Assembly (NCBI RefSeq): GCF_036825535.1
Contig: NZ_CP098812.1
Coordinates: forward strand, 806,001 to 870,000
DNA: 64,000 nucleotides
From: Parasalinivibrio latis
GTDB lineage: Bacteria > Pseudomonadota > Gammaproteobacteria > Enterobacterales > Vibrionaceae
Direction of reading: 5' to 3'
This document shows, in pieces, positions 16,881 through 25,532 of the stretch; position 1 is the stretch's first letter; every line of letters begins with the position of its first letter. Under the pieces are notes generated by a model that had not been told where the DNA came from, made no database searches, and saw nothing but the letters and a program-made list of their open reading frames with translations. The position numbers and the translations under genes are program-made.

Positions 16881-17588
16881 CCGGAAATGAGTCCCGCAAG
16901 AGTGTTTTTACAATATTTTAACAATATTTAGCTTAGCCTATTAGCTATCTCCTAGCTCAATGGTTAAATTTAGAACAATATTCTGATTTTCCTTTTTTGA
17001 TCCAACTCTCATGCTTTTCCCTTCTTTTGCCAAATGGGGCGAAACTGAAAGATGTTTCGCAAATTCTTCATGTTCTTTTTTTGAATAAGCAACCTACATT
17101 TAATTCCTTACGCGAATAAGTGATTGTTTTGTCATTGTCGTATCTTATTGAAATATATGAAATCTTATCTTTGTTTTAACCAAGAACCCCGTTTAAAACT
17201 ATTCAGGGCCATCAAAACATTGACGTGAAAAAATGTAATAAAATTACGTAATAGGTTACAAAATGGCTTTGGGAGGGGAATTTATGTGAATCCAAATTTA
17301 GTACTGGAAAACGTTTGAATTCGGTGTTTTGAGCTTTAACTCTAAAATGTTTTAACTTATTGATTATTAATATTTCATAAGACTAATGTCTAAAGCTTAT
17401 TTTTAAATGGTGGTTGATTTTTAATTAGCAATCCGCCAACTTAAAAAAGCGCTCAGAGGGAGCCCAAGAAAAGCTGATAAAATAAAAACTGAAAGAACGG
17501 TCGTGAAAAACTTACAAATGATATAAATCACGACAACTGTAATCACTGCCAGTCAATAGATATCGCGTTATCAGGGAGGATGATGGCT
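16881..17588. promoter_or_regulatory. 700-base AT-rich leader before aceB
   Basis: No coding frame is convincing. The region holds a 7-bp inverted repeat (GCGAAAC/GTTTCGC, 17039-17060), a HexR-like site (17234-17248), an AAACGTTT palindrome (17309-17316) of LacI-family type, and long A/T runs. A control region for the glyoxylate shunt is the likely purpose; a small RNA cannot be ruled out. Confidence 0.5.
17234..17248 (+). promoter_or_regulatory. HexR-like operator
   Basis: TGTAATAAAATTACG differs at one base from the palindromic pattern TGTAATWWWATTACA that I recall for the RpiR-family regulator HexR of Shewanella and Vibrio, which controls central carbon genes. It lies about 340 bases before aceB. 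Confidence 0.5.
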
Positions 17589-19196
17589 ATGACGATGGAG
17601 AAGCAGGCTATGAGCCAGCAGTTACACTTCACACAATCTTTAACGGAGCGCCAGAAGGAAGTGGTGTCCGATGAAGCCATCCAGTTTCTTTCCGGTCTGG
17701 TAAGTAAATTCGCACCCCGCGTCAAAACGCTGCTGGAGGCAAGGGAAGAGAGACAGCAAAAGATCAATGGTGGTCAATTACCGGATTTCCTCCCGGAAAC
17801 CAAAGCTATCCGCGAAGGGGATTGGACCATCCGTGGCATTCCGGCAGATCTTCAGGATCGGCGCCTTGAAATCACCGGTCCGGTTGAACGCAAGATGGTG
17901 ATAAACGCGCTTAACGCCAATGTAAAAGTATTCATGGCCGATTTTGAAGACTCATTTGCACCGGCTTGGGATGCTGCTTTAGACGGTCAAATCAACCTGC
18001 GTGACGCAGTTAATGGCACAATCGAATACACCAACCCTGGGAATGGGAAAGAGTACCGTCTTCACGATGATCCAGCCGTATTAATATGCCGTGTGCGTGG
18101 TCTGCACCTGCCTGAAAAGCATGTTTTGTTTAACGGTGAGTCCATCCCAGGTTCTCTGTTCGATTTTGCGGTTTATTTTGTAAACAACTACAAAAACCTG
18201 CTTAAGAAAGGCAGTGGACCCTATTTCTACCTGCCCAAGCTGCAAGCGCATCAGGAAGCTGCGTGGTGGAGTGAAGTATTCAGCTATACCGAGGATGAAT
18301 TTGGCCTGGCTCGCGGAACTATCAAGGCCACTGTCCTGATTGAAACCCTGCCGGCTGTGTTTGAGATGAATGAAATCCTCCACAGCCTAAAAGACCACAT
18401 TGTGGCTCTTAATTGCGGACGCTGGGATTACATCTTCAGCTATATCAAAACGTTGCGTAACTACCCTGACCGGATTCTGCCGGATCGCCAGGTGGTTACC
18501 ATGGACAAGCCATTCCTGAATGCGTATTCGCGGTTGCTTATTCGTACCTGCCACCGCCGTGGAGCGTTGGCTATGGGAGGGATGTCTGCCTTCATCCCTT
18601 CCAAGGATCCGGAAAAGAATGCCTGGGTACTGGATAAAATCCAGGCTGACAAGCAGCTTGAAGCCAACAACGGCCATGACGGTTCTTGGGTTGCCCACCC
18701 CGGTCTGGCAGACACGGCCCGTGCGGTATTTGACCTGGCGCTTGGTGAAAAGCCCAACCAGCTTGATATCAGCCGTGAACAGGATGCCCCCGTCACTGCC
18801 GAGGATTTGCTTGCGCCTTGCGAAGGCGAGCGTACCGAAGACGGTATGCGCCATAACATCCGTGTGGCAGTCCAGTATATCGAAGCGTGGATTTCCGGGA
18901 ATGGCTGTGTGCCTATCTATGGTTTGATGGAAGATGCCGCGACTGCAGAGATTTCACGTGCATCCATTTGGCAGTGGATTAAACACGGCAAGGCGCTGAG
19001 CAACGGAAAAACGGTGACCAAGGCACTGTTTGAACAGTTCCTTGATGAAGAGATGTCGGTGCTGGAGCAGGAGATTGGATCTGAACGCTTCAATGCCGGT
19101 CGCTACAAAGAAGCCGGTGAGCTGATGAACAGGCTCACCACCAGTGATGAGCTGACAGGCTTCCTTACATTGCCAGGATATGAGTATTTGCCTTAA
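17589..19196 (+). CDS. aceB: malate synthase A
   Basis: About 535 residues, normal for malate synthase A. The family signatures are clear: FMADFEDSFAPAWDA, the catalytic KLQAHQEAAWW region, ETLPAVFEMNEILH and NCGRWDYIFSYIK. It condenses glyoxylate and acetyl-CoA to malate, the second step of the glyoxylate shunt. AGGGAGG at 17573-17579 abuts an ATG at 17580 and is three bases before another at 17583; the ATG at 17589 has the best spacing and is chosen, but the true start is uncertain by a few codons. aceA follows after 86 bases, presumably in the same operon. No aceK is present. Confidence 0.95.
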   Translation: MTMEKQAMSQQLHFTQSLTERQKEVVSDEAIQFLSGLVSKFAPRVKTLLEAREERQQKINGGQLPDFLPETKAIREGDWTIRGIPADLQDRRLEITGPVERKMVINALNANVKVFMADFEDSFAPAWDAALDGQINLRDAVNGTIEYTNPGNGKEYRLHDDPAVLICRVRGLHLPEKHVLFNGESIPGSLFDFAVYFVNNYKNLLKKGSGPYFYLPKLQAHQEAAWWSEVFSYTEDEFGLARGTIKATVLIETLPAVFEMNEILHSLKDHIVALNCGRWDYIFSYIKTLRNYPDRILPDRQVVTMDKPFLNAYSRLLIRTCHRRGALAMGGMSAFIPSKDPEKNAWVLDKIQADKQLEANNGHDGSWVAHPGLADTARAVFDLALGEKPNQLDISREQDAPVTAEDLLAPCEGERTEDGMRHNIRVAVQYIEAWISGNGCVPIYGLMEDAATAEISRASIWQWIKHGKALSNGKTVTKALFEQFLDEEMSVLEQEIGSERFNAGRYKEAGELMNRLTTSDELTGFLTLPGYEYLP

Positions 19197-19282
19197 GCCT
19201 TCAGGGCTGAAAAGGCACCTTTGAACCTACGTTTGCTAATAATAAATTCGGCCGAGGCCGGTGAGACAAGAGGGACTTTAAA

Positions 19283-20593
19283 ATGACAATGACTCGTCAA
19301 CAGATGATTGAAGCCATCGAAAAAGACTGGGCTGAAAACCCGCGCTGGAAAAACGTAAAGCGTACCTATACTGCAGAAGAAGTGGTGACGCTGCGTGGTT
19401 CAGTCGTACCGGAAAACACCATTGCCCAAAACGGCGCAGACAAGCTGTGGTCACTGGTTAACGGCAGTGCTAAGAAGGGTTACGTTAACTGCCTGGGTGC
19501 ATTGACCGGCGGTCAGGCAGTCCAGCAAGCGAAGGCGGGTATTGAGGCGATTTACCTGTCAGGATGGCAGGTGGCGGCTGATAACAACACGGCATCCAGC
19601 ATGTACCCGGACCAGTCCCTCTATCCGGTCGATTCCGTACCGGCTGTTGTAAAGCGTATCAACAACTCTTTCCGTCGTGCAGACCAAATCCAGTGGTCAC
19701 GTGGTGTTGCGCCGGAAGATGACAATGGCACTGACTACTTCCTGCCTATCGTTGCAGACGCAGAAGCCGGTTTCGGTGGTGTACTGAACGCGTATGAGCT
19801 GATGAAGAGCATGATTGATGCCGGTGCGGCAGGCGTGCACTTTGAAGACCAGCTGGCATCTGTGAAGAAGTGTGGCCACATGGGCGGTAAAGTACTGGTT
19901 CCGACCCAGGAAGCTGTCCAGAAGCTGGTCGCTGCCCGTCTGGCTGCGGATGTAGCCGGCACTACCACACTGGTTATTGCCCGTACCGATGCAAACGCTG
20001 CAGACCTGCTGACATCAGATGCTGACCCGTATGATGCGGATTTTGTGACCGGTGAGCGCACTGCAGAAGGCTTCTACCGCGTACGTGCCGGTATTGACCA
20101 GGCTATTTCCCGTGGTCTTGCTTATGCCCCCTATGCTGACCTGATCTGGTGTGAAACAGCAACGCCTTGCCTGGAAGAAGCGCGCAAGTTTGCTGAGGCT
20201 ATCCACGCACAGTTCCCGGATCAGTTGCTGGCTTACAACTGCTCGCCATCGTTCAACTGGGAGAAAAACCTAGATGCAGAGACCATTGCCAAGTTCCAGC
20301 AAGCGCTCTCTGATTTGGGTTACAAGTACCAGTTCATCACTTTGGCCGGTATTCACAACATGTGGTACAACATGTTCGATCTTGCCCACGCTTATGCACA
20401 GGGTGAAGGAATGCGTCACTACGTTGAGAAAGTTCAGCGTCCGGAGTTCGAAGCAGCAGAACGCGGTTATACCTTCGTTGCTCACCAGCAGGAAGTGGGT
20501 ACCGGTTACTTCGATACCATGACCAACATCATTCAGGGTGGTGCGTCTTCTGTAACGGCTCTCACCGGGTCAACAGAAGAAGACCAGTTCTGA
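19283..20593 (+). CDS. aceA: isocitrate lyase
   Basis: 436 residues with the active-site loop KKCGHMGGKVL and the PEP mutase/isocitrate lyase barrel (DAEAGFGG, IARTDANAADLLTSD, YNCSPSFNW). It splits isocitrate into succinate and glyoxylate, allowing growth on acetate and fatty acids. GAGGG precedes the start. It follows aceB in the usual aceBA order. Confidence 0.97.
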   Translation: MTMTRQQMIEAIEKDWAENPRWKNVKRTYTAEEVVTLRGSVVPENTIAQNGADKLWSLVNGSAKKGYVNCLGALTGGQAVQQAKAGIEAIYLSGWQVAADNNTASSMYPDQSLYPVDSVPAVVKRINNSFRRADQIQWSRGVAPEDDNGTDYFLPIVADAEAGFGGVLNAYELMKSMIDAGAAGVHFEDQLASVKKCGHMGGKVLVPTQEAVQKLVAARLAADVAGTTTLVIARTDANAADLLTSDADPYDADFVTGERTAEGFYRVRAGIDQAISRGLAYAPYADLIWCETATPCLEEARKFAEAIHAQFPDQLLAYNCSPSFNWEKNLDAETIAKFQQALSDLGYKYQFITLAGIHNMWYNMFDLAHAYAQGEGMRHYVEKVQRPEFEAAERGYTFVAHQQEVGTGYFDTMTNIIQGGASSVTALTGSTEEDQF

Positions 20594-20595
20594 TG

Positions 20596-20621
20596 AAAAA
20601 ACGGCGCGGTTTGCCGCGCCG
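20596..20621 (-). terminator. terminator between aceA and acpH
   Basis: GGCGCGG and CCGCGCC pair around TTTG (20603-20620). On the minus strand the hairpin is followed by six T residues, so it acts best for the acpH side; on the plus strand it is a hairpin without a T-tract. Confidence 0.75.
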
Positions 20622-20740
20622 CTACTCCTAGCGAGAAACCTTGTTGATTGATATTGGTAACTATTTGCTAATTTGCATGTATGCACCCGCATACTTGTTT
20701 CGTTCTACTGCGATAGCTAAACGTGGTGATTTTAGGGAGC

Positions 20741-21370
20741 TTATGCTCCCATTTTTTGATCGGAGCTATTTTCACACCAACTCTTTGCTGCAGTCAGGGT
20801 CTGGCGGTAAATTCCCGGGAATGCACTTTCAAACTCGGAGTAGTGTTTTTCTATAGTGGGGAAGCAATCTGCCAATGAAGCCATTCTTGGGCTTCGGGTG
20901 GACATTCTTTCAAGGACAAAACCGACAGTGTCCCTGTCCCGGTATGACAAAATCCAGCCTTCATGCCACATTTTCTGGCTGACCGTAATAAATCTTTGGG
21001 GGAAGGGCTCATAATCAGGGATCTGGCAAAGCATTTCAGCGTTTGAAATAAACTTTTCAAGGGAGTCAGGATGGTATTGCTCCCAATGCCGGGCGAGGAA
21101 GTGATCCCAGGTAATATCAAGGGCAATGGCACTGAAACGGTATAGCTCCGTCGGGAAAAACCTTCTGCAGTGTTTTACCTCCGGCAGGGCATCAATATAA
21201 CCGTCAACAAAGCGGTGCAGGTAAATAGCCTGGCTTATTTCTGGGGAAAACTGTTTTTCCGGTTTCCCCCGGATAAAGTCTGCGGCCAGATTACCCAGCA
21301 GGCTGCTGTTACACTGTTCGGCGATATGCAGGTGAGCAAGATAGTTCAAAGAAAATCCGGATTTTATCAA
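20741..21370 (-). CDS. acpH: acyl carrier protein phosphodiesterase
   Basis: 209 residues beginning SLNYLAHLHIAE, with SSLLGNLAADFIRG, the HRFVDGYID metal-site helix and LDITWDHFLARHW, all characteristic of AcpH (an HD-like fold). It removes the 4'-phosphopantetheine group from acyl carrier protein. The start is a TTG at 21370 with AGGAG four bases upstream; a start at a later ATG would delete the conserved N-terminus. It lies 14 bases after the CBS-domain gene and probably shares its mRNA. Confidence 0.88.
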   Translation of the reverse strand: MIKSGFSLNYLAHLHIAEQCNSSLLGNLAADFIRGKPEKQFSPEISQAIYLHRFVDGYIDALPEVKHCRRFFPTELYRFSAIALDITWDHFLARHWEQYHPDSLEKFISNAEMLCQIPDYEPFPQRFITVSQKMWHEGWILSYRDRDTVGFVLERMSTRSPRMASLADCFPTIEKHYSEFESAFPGIYRQTLTAAKSWCENSSDQKMGA

Positions 21371-21384
21371 ATTCTCCTGCCATC

Positions 21385-21831
21385 TTACTCATCTTCCTCC
21401 AAAGGTTCAGTCTCTTCCTGTATCTCAAGCAATGTAATGGCAATTGAGACGAAATCAGTATCTGTAATGATCCCGACCAGTTTTTGATGAGATACAACGG
21501 GCAAGCAACCTATTTTATGTTGTTGCATATACTTAGCCGCTTCTTTGAGACCTCCAAGGGGGGAAATGCTATGGAGCTTCCTGTCGGTGTAGGCTCCCAA
21601 CTCAGTGTCCATGACAGAGTCTTTGTTGCTGCCTGACTGGTGGGTAAGGCTGGACTCCTGCGCCGCAAGAATATCTCGTTGAGTTACCAGGCCGAGCAGG
21701 TGCTGGTGTGTATCAACGATAGGAAGATGACGAATGCCGTGCTTGTCCATTAACTCTTTGGCTTGGGCTAGAGTATCCCTCGCACTGAGGAACAAAGGAT
21801 GCGGGGTCATCATGTCCTGAACGGTAAACAT
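21385..21831 (-). CDS. CBS-domain pair protein
   Basis: 148 residues consisting of two CBS modules: FTVQDMMTPHPLFLSARDTL with GIRHLPIVDTHQHLLGLVTQ, and LHSISPLGGLKEAAKYMQQH with IGCLPVVSHQKLVGIITDTD. There is no attached enzyme or channel domain and an acidic tail ends the protein. Stand-alone CBS pairs bind adenosine nucleotides and act as energy sensors; the partner is unknown. The ATG at 21831 is preceded by AAGGAGG at the right spacing, so the longer open frame is rejected. Located upstream of acpH. Confidence 0.88.
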   Translation of the reverse strand: MFTVQDMMTPHPLFLSARDTLAQAKELMDKHGIRHLPIVDTHQHLLGLVTQRDILAAQESSLTHQSGSNKDSVMDTELGAYTDRKLHSISPLGGLKEAAKYMQQHKIGCLPVVSHQKLVGIITDTDFVSIAITLLEIQEETEPLEEDE

Positions 21832-22040
21832 AAATGCCTCCTTTTTTATCGTTTCTTTAAGATTAATGTAGAGGAAGGTCGATGAAAAAATGGTGACTGA
21901 TCTCTCTATTTGCGCTGAAAGAACATGTGAAATACGCCACATAGACCTCGTCTATATCTAACAAATCAAACATGCGTCGCATTAATGTTAATTGCTGGTA
22001 ATCTTAATGATGGGATAGTTATTTTTGGGCCTATGTGTTT

Positions 22041-23033
22041 ATGGGAAAACTGTTTGCTGCTTTGCTCTTTCCTGCAGCATTGTTTTTGGTGGACGTAGCA
22101 TGGGCTGATACTCCCCAAAAACGCATTGTCGGTGGAAGTGATGCCAGTGTCTCTGATGTACCGTGGCAGACCCTTGTAAGAATCAGCAAGCAAGGGAGTA
22201 CATACTATTGTGGTGGTGCCATCATTGCTGACAGATGGGTTGCCACTGCTGCACATTGTCTTGACCAGGATCCCATTGAAAAAGATGGAGTTGTCACACC
22301 TGTTTCCAGCTCCCAGGTTTCCCTTTCATCCGGCTTTACTTATATATTGGATGCAGACTCCTATACCACACCGGTCAAGCAGGTCTATATCTATGGTGGG
22401 TATAACGATGTGAGCCTCATGGGGGATATTGCACTTATAGAACTCTCCGCATCCACACCCGCCCAGACACAAAACATTCAAATAGCAAACACAGCCACTC
22501 AGGCTAATCTTGATGCGGCATTAGTTGCCCAGACAAATCACTCTATGCTCGTTTCCGGTTGGGGAAAAACCGACACTAACAGTTCTGGATCACTCTATTT
22601 GCAGAAAGCGGATGTCAATGGCGTCGCAGATACAAGTTGTTACTGGGCGGGAAATGCAGCCAGCAATCAGATTATCTGTGCAGCCAGTATACCTACTGGA
22701 ACATGTAAAGGTGACTCCGGTGGGCCTCTGGTTTGGGTTGATCCTGTTTATTCCGGTGATGCAGACGGCGGAAGAAGGCTTGTTGGTATAGTTAGTTTTG
22801 GTTCTTCAAATGGATGCGCAACGGGGACACCGGATGGTTACACAGAAGTCGCGACATTCAAAGATTGGATTGACGGATGTATTACTGGAAGTTGCCCCGC
22901 GGTTTCAGTGGAAAACCCTAAAGCTTCCAGTTCCGGGAGCGGGGGAGGGTCAGTAAACCCAATAACGTTCTTCGTTCTCATGCTCACATTGGCTATGGGA
23001 CGAACAAGAAATGCACTTTGTTGCAATGACTAA
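22041..23033 (+). CDS. secreted trypsin-like serine protease with GlyGly-CTERM tail
   Basis: About 330 residues. A signal peptide ends near VAWA-DT, then the chymotrypsin-fold domain starts at RIVGGSDASVSDVPWQ. The catalytic triad is complete: His in ATAAHCLD, Asp in GDIALIEL and Ser in CKGDSGGPLVW. Substrate pocket residues suggest trypsin-like preference but were not modelled. The C-terminus has a Ser/Gly run (SSSGSGGGS), one hydrophobic helix and a basic end, the GlyGly-CTERM sorting signal processed by rhombosortase in bacteria with type II secretion. A GTG six bases upstream is an alternative start; neither has a good ribosome-binding site. A paralogue follows directly. Confidence 0.88.
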   Translation: MGKLFAALLFPAALFLVDVAWADTPQKRIVGGSDASVSDVPWQTLVRISKQGSTYYCGGAIIADRWVATAAHCLDQDPIEKDGVVTPVSSSQVSLSSGFTYILDADSYTTPVKQVYIYGGYNDVSLMGDIALIELSASTPAQTQNIQIANTATQANLDAALVAQTNHSMLVSGWGKTDTNSSGSLYLQKADVNGVADTSCYWAGNAASNQIICAASIPTGTCKGDSGGPLVWVDPVYSGDADGGRRLVGIVSFGSSNGCATGTPDGYTEVATFKDWIDGCITGSCPAVSVENPKASSSGSGGGSVNPITFFVLMLTLAMGRTRNALCCND

Positions 23034-23182
23034 AGTGAAGTACCTCGTTATTAGTAATTTTCTGGCGTGAAATGGATTGATTTTTATACACCTGCCTGTT
23101 TAGTCTTCTCCCTAAATATATTAACCAACTGATATCACATGACTATTGTGGTACATCTCGCGTTGCTTATGTGGAGAGAAGA

Positions 23183-24247
23183 ATGCGGAGTACGGCACAA
23201 CTGATTCCGGCAATCCTGTTGTTAAGCCTGTCTTTCAGCTCGACAGCAGAAATGAACAGCCGAATTATCAACGGCAACGATACAACATTTGAAGCTGTTC
23301 CCTGGCAAGTGCTGGTGAAACTGGAAGTCAATTCGGGTACATATCGCTGTGGTGGTACGGCAATCGATAAGCGCTGGGTTGTTACAGCTGCGCACTGTGT
23401 AGATCTGGATACTGTTCCAAATGATGGTATTTCAGCAGAAGCCTTTCCATATCAGGTCAAAGTGTCCGCAGGGCATACAAGGCTTGAGGATGCGATGGCG
23501 GAAGCGAATGAAATAGCCGTCGCCAATGTCTACATGCACCCGCGATATTCTGATATTGGATTTATTAATGATATTGCGTTGATACAGCTGGGGAGCGATT
23601 TGCCCCCTGAAGTTGTCTATATGGCGTTAGCCGGTTCAGCTACCCAGGCGAACCTAGATGATACTTTTATCCAAAATGGCAACGATAAATTGATGTCTGT
23701 GTCCGGTTGGGGTCTGATTGATGACAATGGAACGGCACCTGAAAATCTTCAGGTTGCTGACGTTATCGGTGTAGCAGACTCAGATTGTAGCTGGGTTAAT
23801 AGTGAAGACAGTCACTACTACATATGTGCGCAAAGTGCCCATACGGGAGTTTGCAGCGGTGACTCCGGTGGTCCACTTGTATGGGAAGATCCGGTATATC
23901 AGGGGGATCCCGATGGCGGTAAGCGCTTGGTAGGGGTTGTCAGCTTTGGTGATGGCGCCGGATGTGGCTTGGGTAACAACCAAGATGGATACACGCAGGT
24001 TTCGACTTACCAGGATTGGATTGCCAGTACCATGGGAGATGCCCCATTGAATCCCGGGCCTGCTCCAGACCCGACACCGGATCCCGGCCCGAACCCAACA
24101 CCTAACCCAGACCCAGATGCCAATGAGGGCAGTGGTAGCCTGCCATTCGGATCAAGTTCTGGCGGCGGTGCGTTCAGCCTTTGGTGGTTGTTGGCGGGGT
24201 TGGTCATGTCCGGCCGAAAAATCCGGTTACGGAAACCAAGAAGCTAA
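23183..24247 (+). CDS. second secreted trypsin-like serine protease with GlyGly-CTERM tail
   Basis: About 354 residues with a signal peptide, an activation-type start SRIINGNDTTFEAVPWQ and a full triad (VTAAHCVD, NDIALIQL, CSGDSGGPLVW). It shares ATQANLD and the VSGWG-to-DSGGP layout with the upstream protease, so they are tandem paralogues. Between the protease and the GlyGly-CTERM tail (SSSGGGAFSLWWLLAG with a basic end) is a Pro/Asp-rich linker (PAPDPTPDPGPNPTPNPDPD). The ATG at 23183 has GGAG six bases upstream and is preferred to the GTG at 23171. Rhombosortase is not in the window. Confidence 0.9.
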   Translation: MRSTAQLIPAILLLSLSFSSTAEMNSRIINGNDTTFEAVPWQVLVKLEVNSGTYRCGGTAIDKRWVVTAAHCVDLDTVPNDGISAEAFPYQVKVSAGHTRLEDAMAEANEIAVANVYMHPRYSDIGFINDIALIQLGSDLPPEVVYMALAGSATQANLDDTFIQNGNDKLMSVSGWGLIDDNGTAPENLQVADVIGVADSDCSWVNSEDSHYYICAQSAHTGVCSGDSGGPLVWEDPVYQGDPDGGKRLVGVVSFGDGAGCGLGNNQDGYTQVSTYQDWIASTMGDAPLNPGPAPDPTPDPGPNPTPNPDPDANEGSGSLPFGSSSGGGAFSLWWLLAGLVMSGRKIRLRKPRS

Positions 24248-24269
24248 CGTTCTGAATTGAGCCTGTACC

Positions 24270-24293
24270 AAGGAATGGCCCCCGCCATTCCTT
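24270..24293 (+). terminator. hairpin after the second protease
   Basis: AAGGAATGG and CCATTCCTT pair around six bases. No T-tract follows, so it may be a weak or factor-assisted terminator. Confidence 0.5.
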
Positions 24294-24303
24294 GCCAATT
24301 TGC

Positions 24304-24331
24304 TTGATATTGCACCCCAGCAGCCTATACT
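24304..24331 (+). promoter_or_regulatory. sigma-70 type promoter for queA
   Basis: TTGATA and TATACT are separated by 16 bases, about 30 bases before the queA start codon. It follows the protease hairpin and would drive queA-tgt-yajC-secDF. Confidence 0.5.
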
Positions 24332-24361
24332 AGCCTGCTGCTGTAAATTGGGGCCAGTTTC

Positions 24362-25414
24362 ATGCAAGTTTCAGATTTTCATTTCGACCTGCCGGACGAG
24401 TTAATTGCCCGGTATCCGCAACCAGATCGTACCGCAAGCCGCCTGCTGACGCTGGACGGTAACACCGGTGCGCTTGAGCACCAAAACTTCCGCCATATCC
24501 TCGAGCTGATTCAGCCGGGTGACCTGATGGTATTTAATAATACCCGGGTAATCCCTGCGCGTGTATTTGGCCGTAAAGCATCCGGTGGCAAGATTGAAGT
24601 GCTGGTGGAACGGGTACTGGACCAGAAAACCATTCTGGCTCATGTCCGAGCGTCTAAAGCCCCAAAACCGGGTACCGAGCTTTTCCTCGGTGAGAATGAT
24701 GAGTTTTCAGCGGAAATGGTTGCCCGCCATGATGCGCTGTTTGAAATCCGATTTAACGGCGAACTGGCAGTGCTGGAAGTGCTGGAGAAAATTGGCCACA
24801 TGCCGCTGCCTCCTTATATTGACCGTCCGGATGAAGACAGCGATAAAGAGCGTTACCAAACGGTTTATAATGCAAAGCCGGGCGCAGTTGCTGCGCCAAC
24901 TGCCGGCCTGCACTTTGATGAGGCAATGCTGGAAGCGCTGAAGGCGAAAGGTGTTGAAACAGCCTTTGTCACCTTGCATGTTGGTGCGGGCACCTTCCAA
25001 CCGGTGCGCGTAGACACGATTGAAGACCATGTCATGCATGCAGAGTACGCTGAAGTACCGCAAGATGTGGTTGATGCCGTGAAAGCTGCAAAGGCGCGTG
25101 GCGGCCGGGTCATTGCAGTAGGCACCACGTCTGTACGCTCGCTGGAAAGTGCGGCACAGGCAGCCAAAAAGAAAGGGGTTGAATTGGAACCTTTCTTTGA
25201 TGATACCCAAATCTTTATCTACCCGGGTTACGAGTGGCAGGTCGTGGATTGCCTGGTAACAAACTTCCACCTGCCAGAATCCACGCTCATTATGCTGGTT
25301 AGCTCTTTCGCCGGATATGACAATGTAATGAACGCCTATAAAGAAGCGGTGGAAAATCAATACCGGTTCTTCAGTTATGGCGATGCAATGTTTGTGAGGC
25401 GCAAGCAAGACTGA
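24362..25414 (+). CDS. queA: S-adenosylmethionine:tRNA ribosyltransferase-isomerase
   Basis: 350 residues starting MQVSDFHFDLPDELIARYPQ, as in other QueA proteins, with PTAGLHFDEAML, LHVGAGTFQPVR and TNFHLPESTLIMLVSSFAG. It moves the ribosyl group of SAM to the preQ1 base already in tRNA to make epoxyqueuosine. First gene of the conserved queA-tgt-yajC-secD-secF cluster. Confidence 0.97.
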   Translation: MQVSDFHFDLPDELIARYPQPDRTASRLLTLDGNTGALEHQNFRHILELIQPGDLMVFNNTRVIPARVFGRKASGGKIEVLVERVLDQKTILAHVRASKAPKPGTELFLGENDEFSAEMVARHDALFEIRFNGELAVLEVLEKIGHMPLPPYIDRPDEDSDKERYQTVYNAKPGAVAAPTAGLHFDEAMLEALKAKGVETAFVTLHVGAGTFQPVRVDTIEDHVMHAEYAEVPQDVVDAVKAAKARGGRVIAVGTTSVRSLESAAQAAKKKGVELEPFFDDTQIFIYPGYEWQVVDCLVTNFHLPESTLIMLVSSFAGYDNVMNAYKEAVENQYRFFSYGDAMFVRRKQD

Positions 25415-25422
25415 GTTTATTA

Positions 25423-25454
25423 AACAGCGGAAGCCTTCAGCGGTTTCCGTTGTT
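25423..25454 (+). terminator. hairpin between queA and tgt
   Basis: AACAGCGGAAGCC pairs with GGTTTCCGTTGTT, including two G-U pairs. Only ATTT follows, so it is more likely a weak attenuator or mRNA processing hairpin than a full terminator. Confidence 0.45.
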
Positions 25455-25532
25455 ATTTAAAGGGTGCACCGGGCAAGGCCTGTTGGCATCGGATAATTAT
25501 GTCAGACTGTTTTTCTGGCAACTGGAGGTCTC

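Noticed and set aside
16881..17588. A small protein gene in the aceB leader
   Set aside because: All frames are short, AT-rich and lack ribosome-binding sites.
20641..20856. 71-codon plus-strand frame after aceA
   Set aside because: Mostly overlaps the 3' end of acpH; no similarity recognised.
24707..25408. 233-codon antisense frame inside queA
   Set aside because: Entirely within a certain gene on the other strand; no domain recognised.
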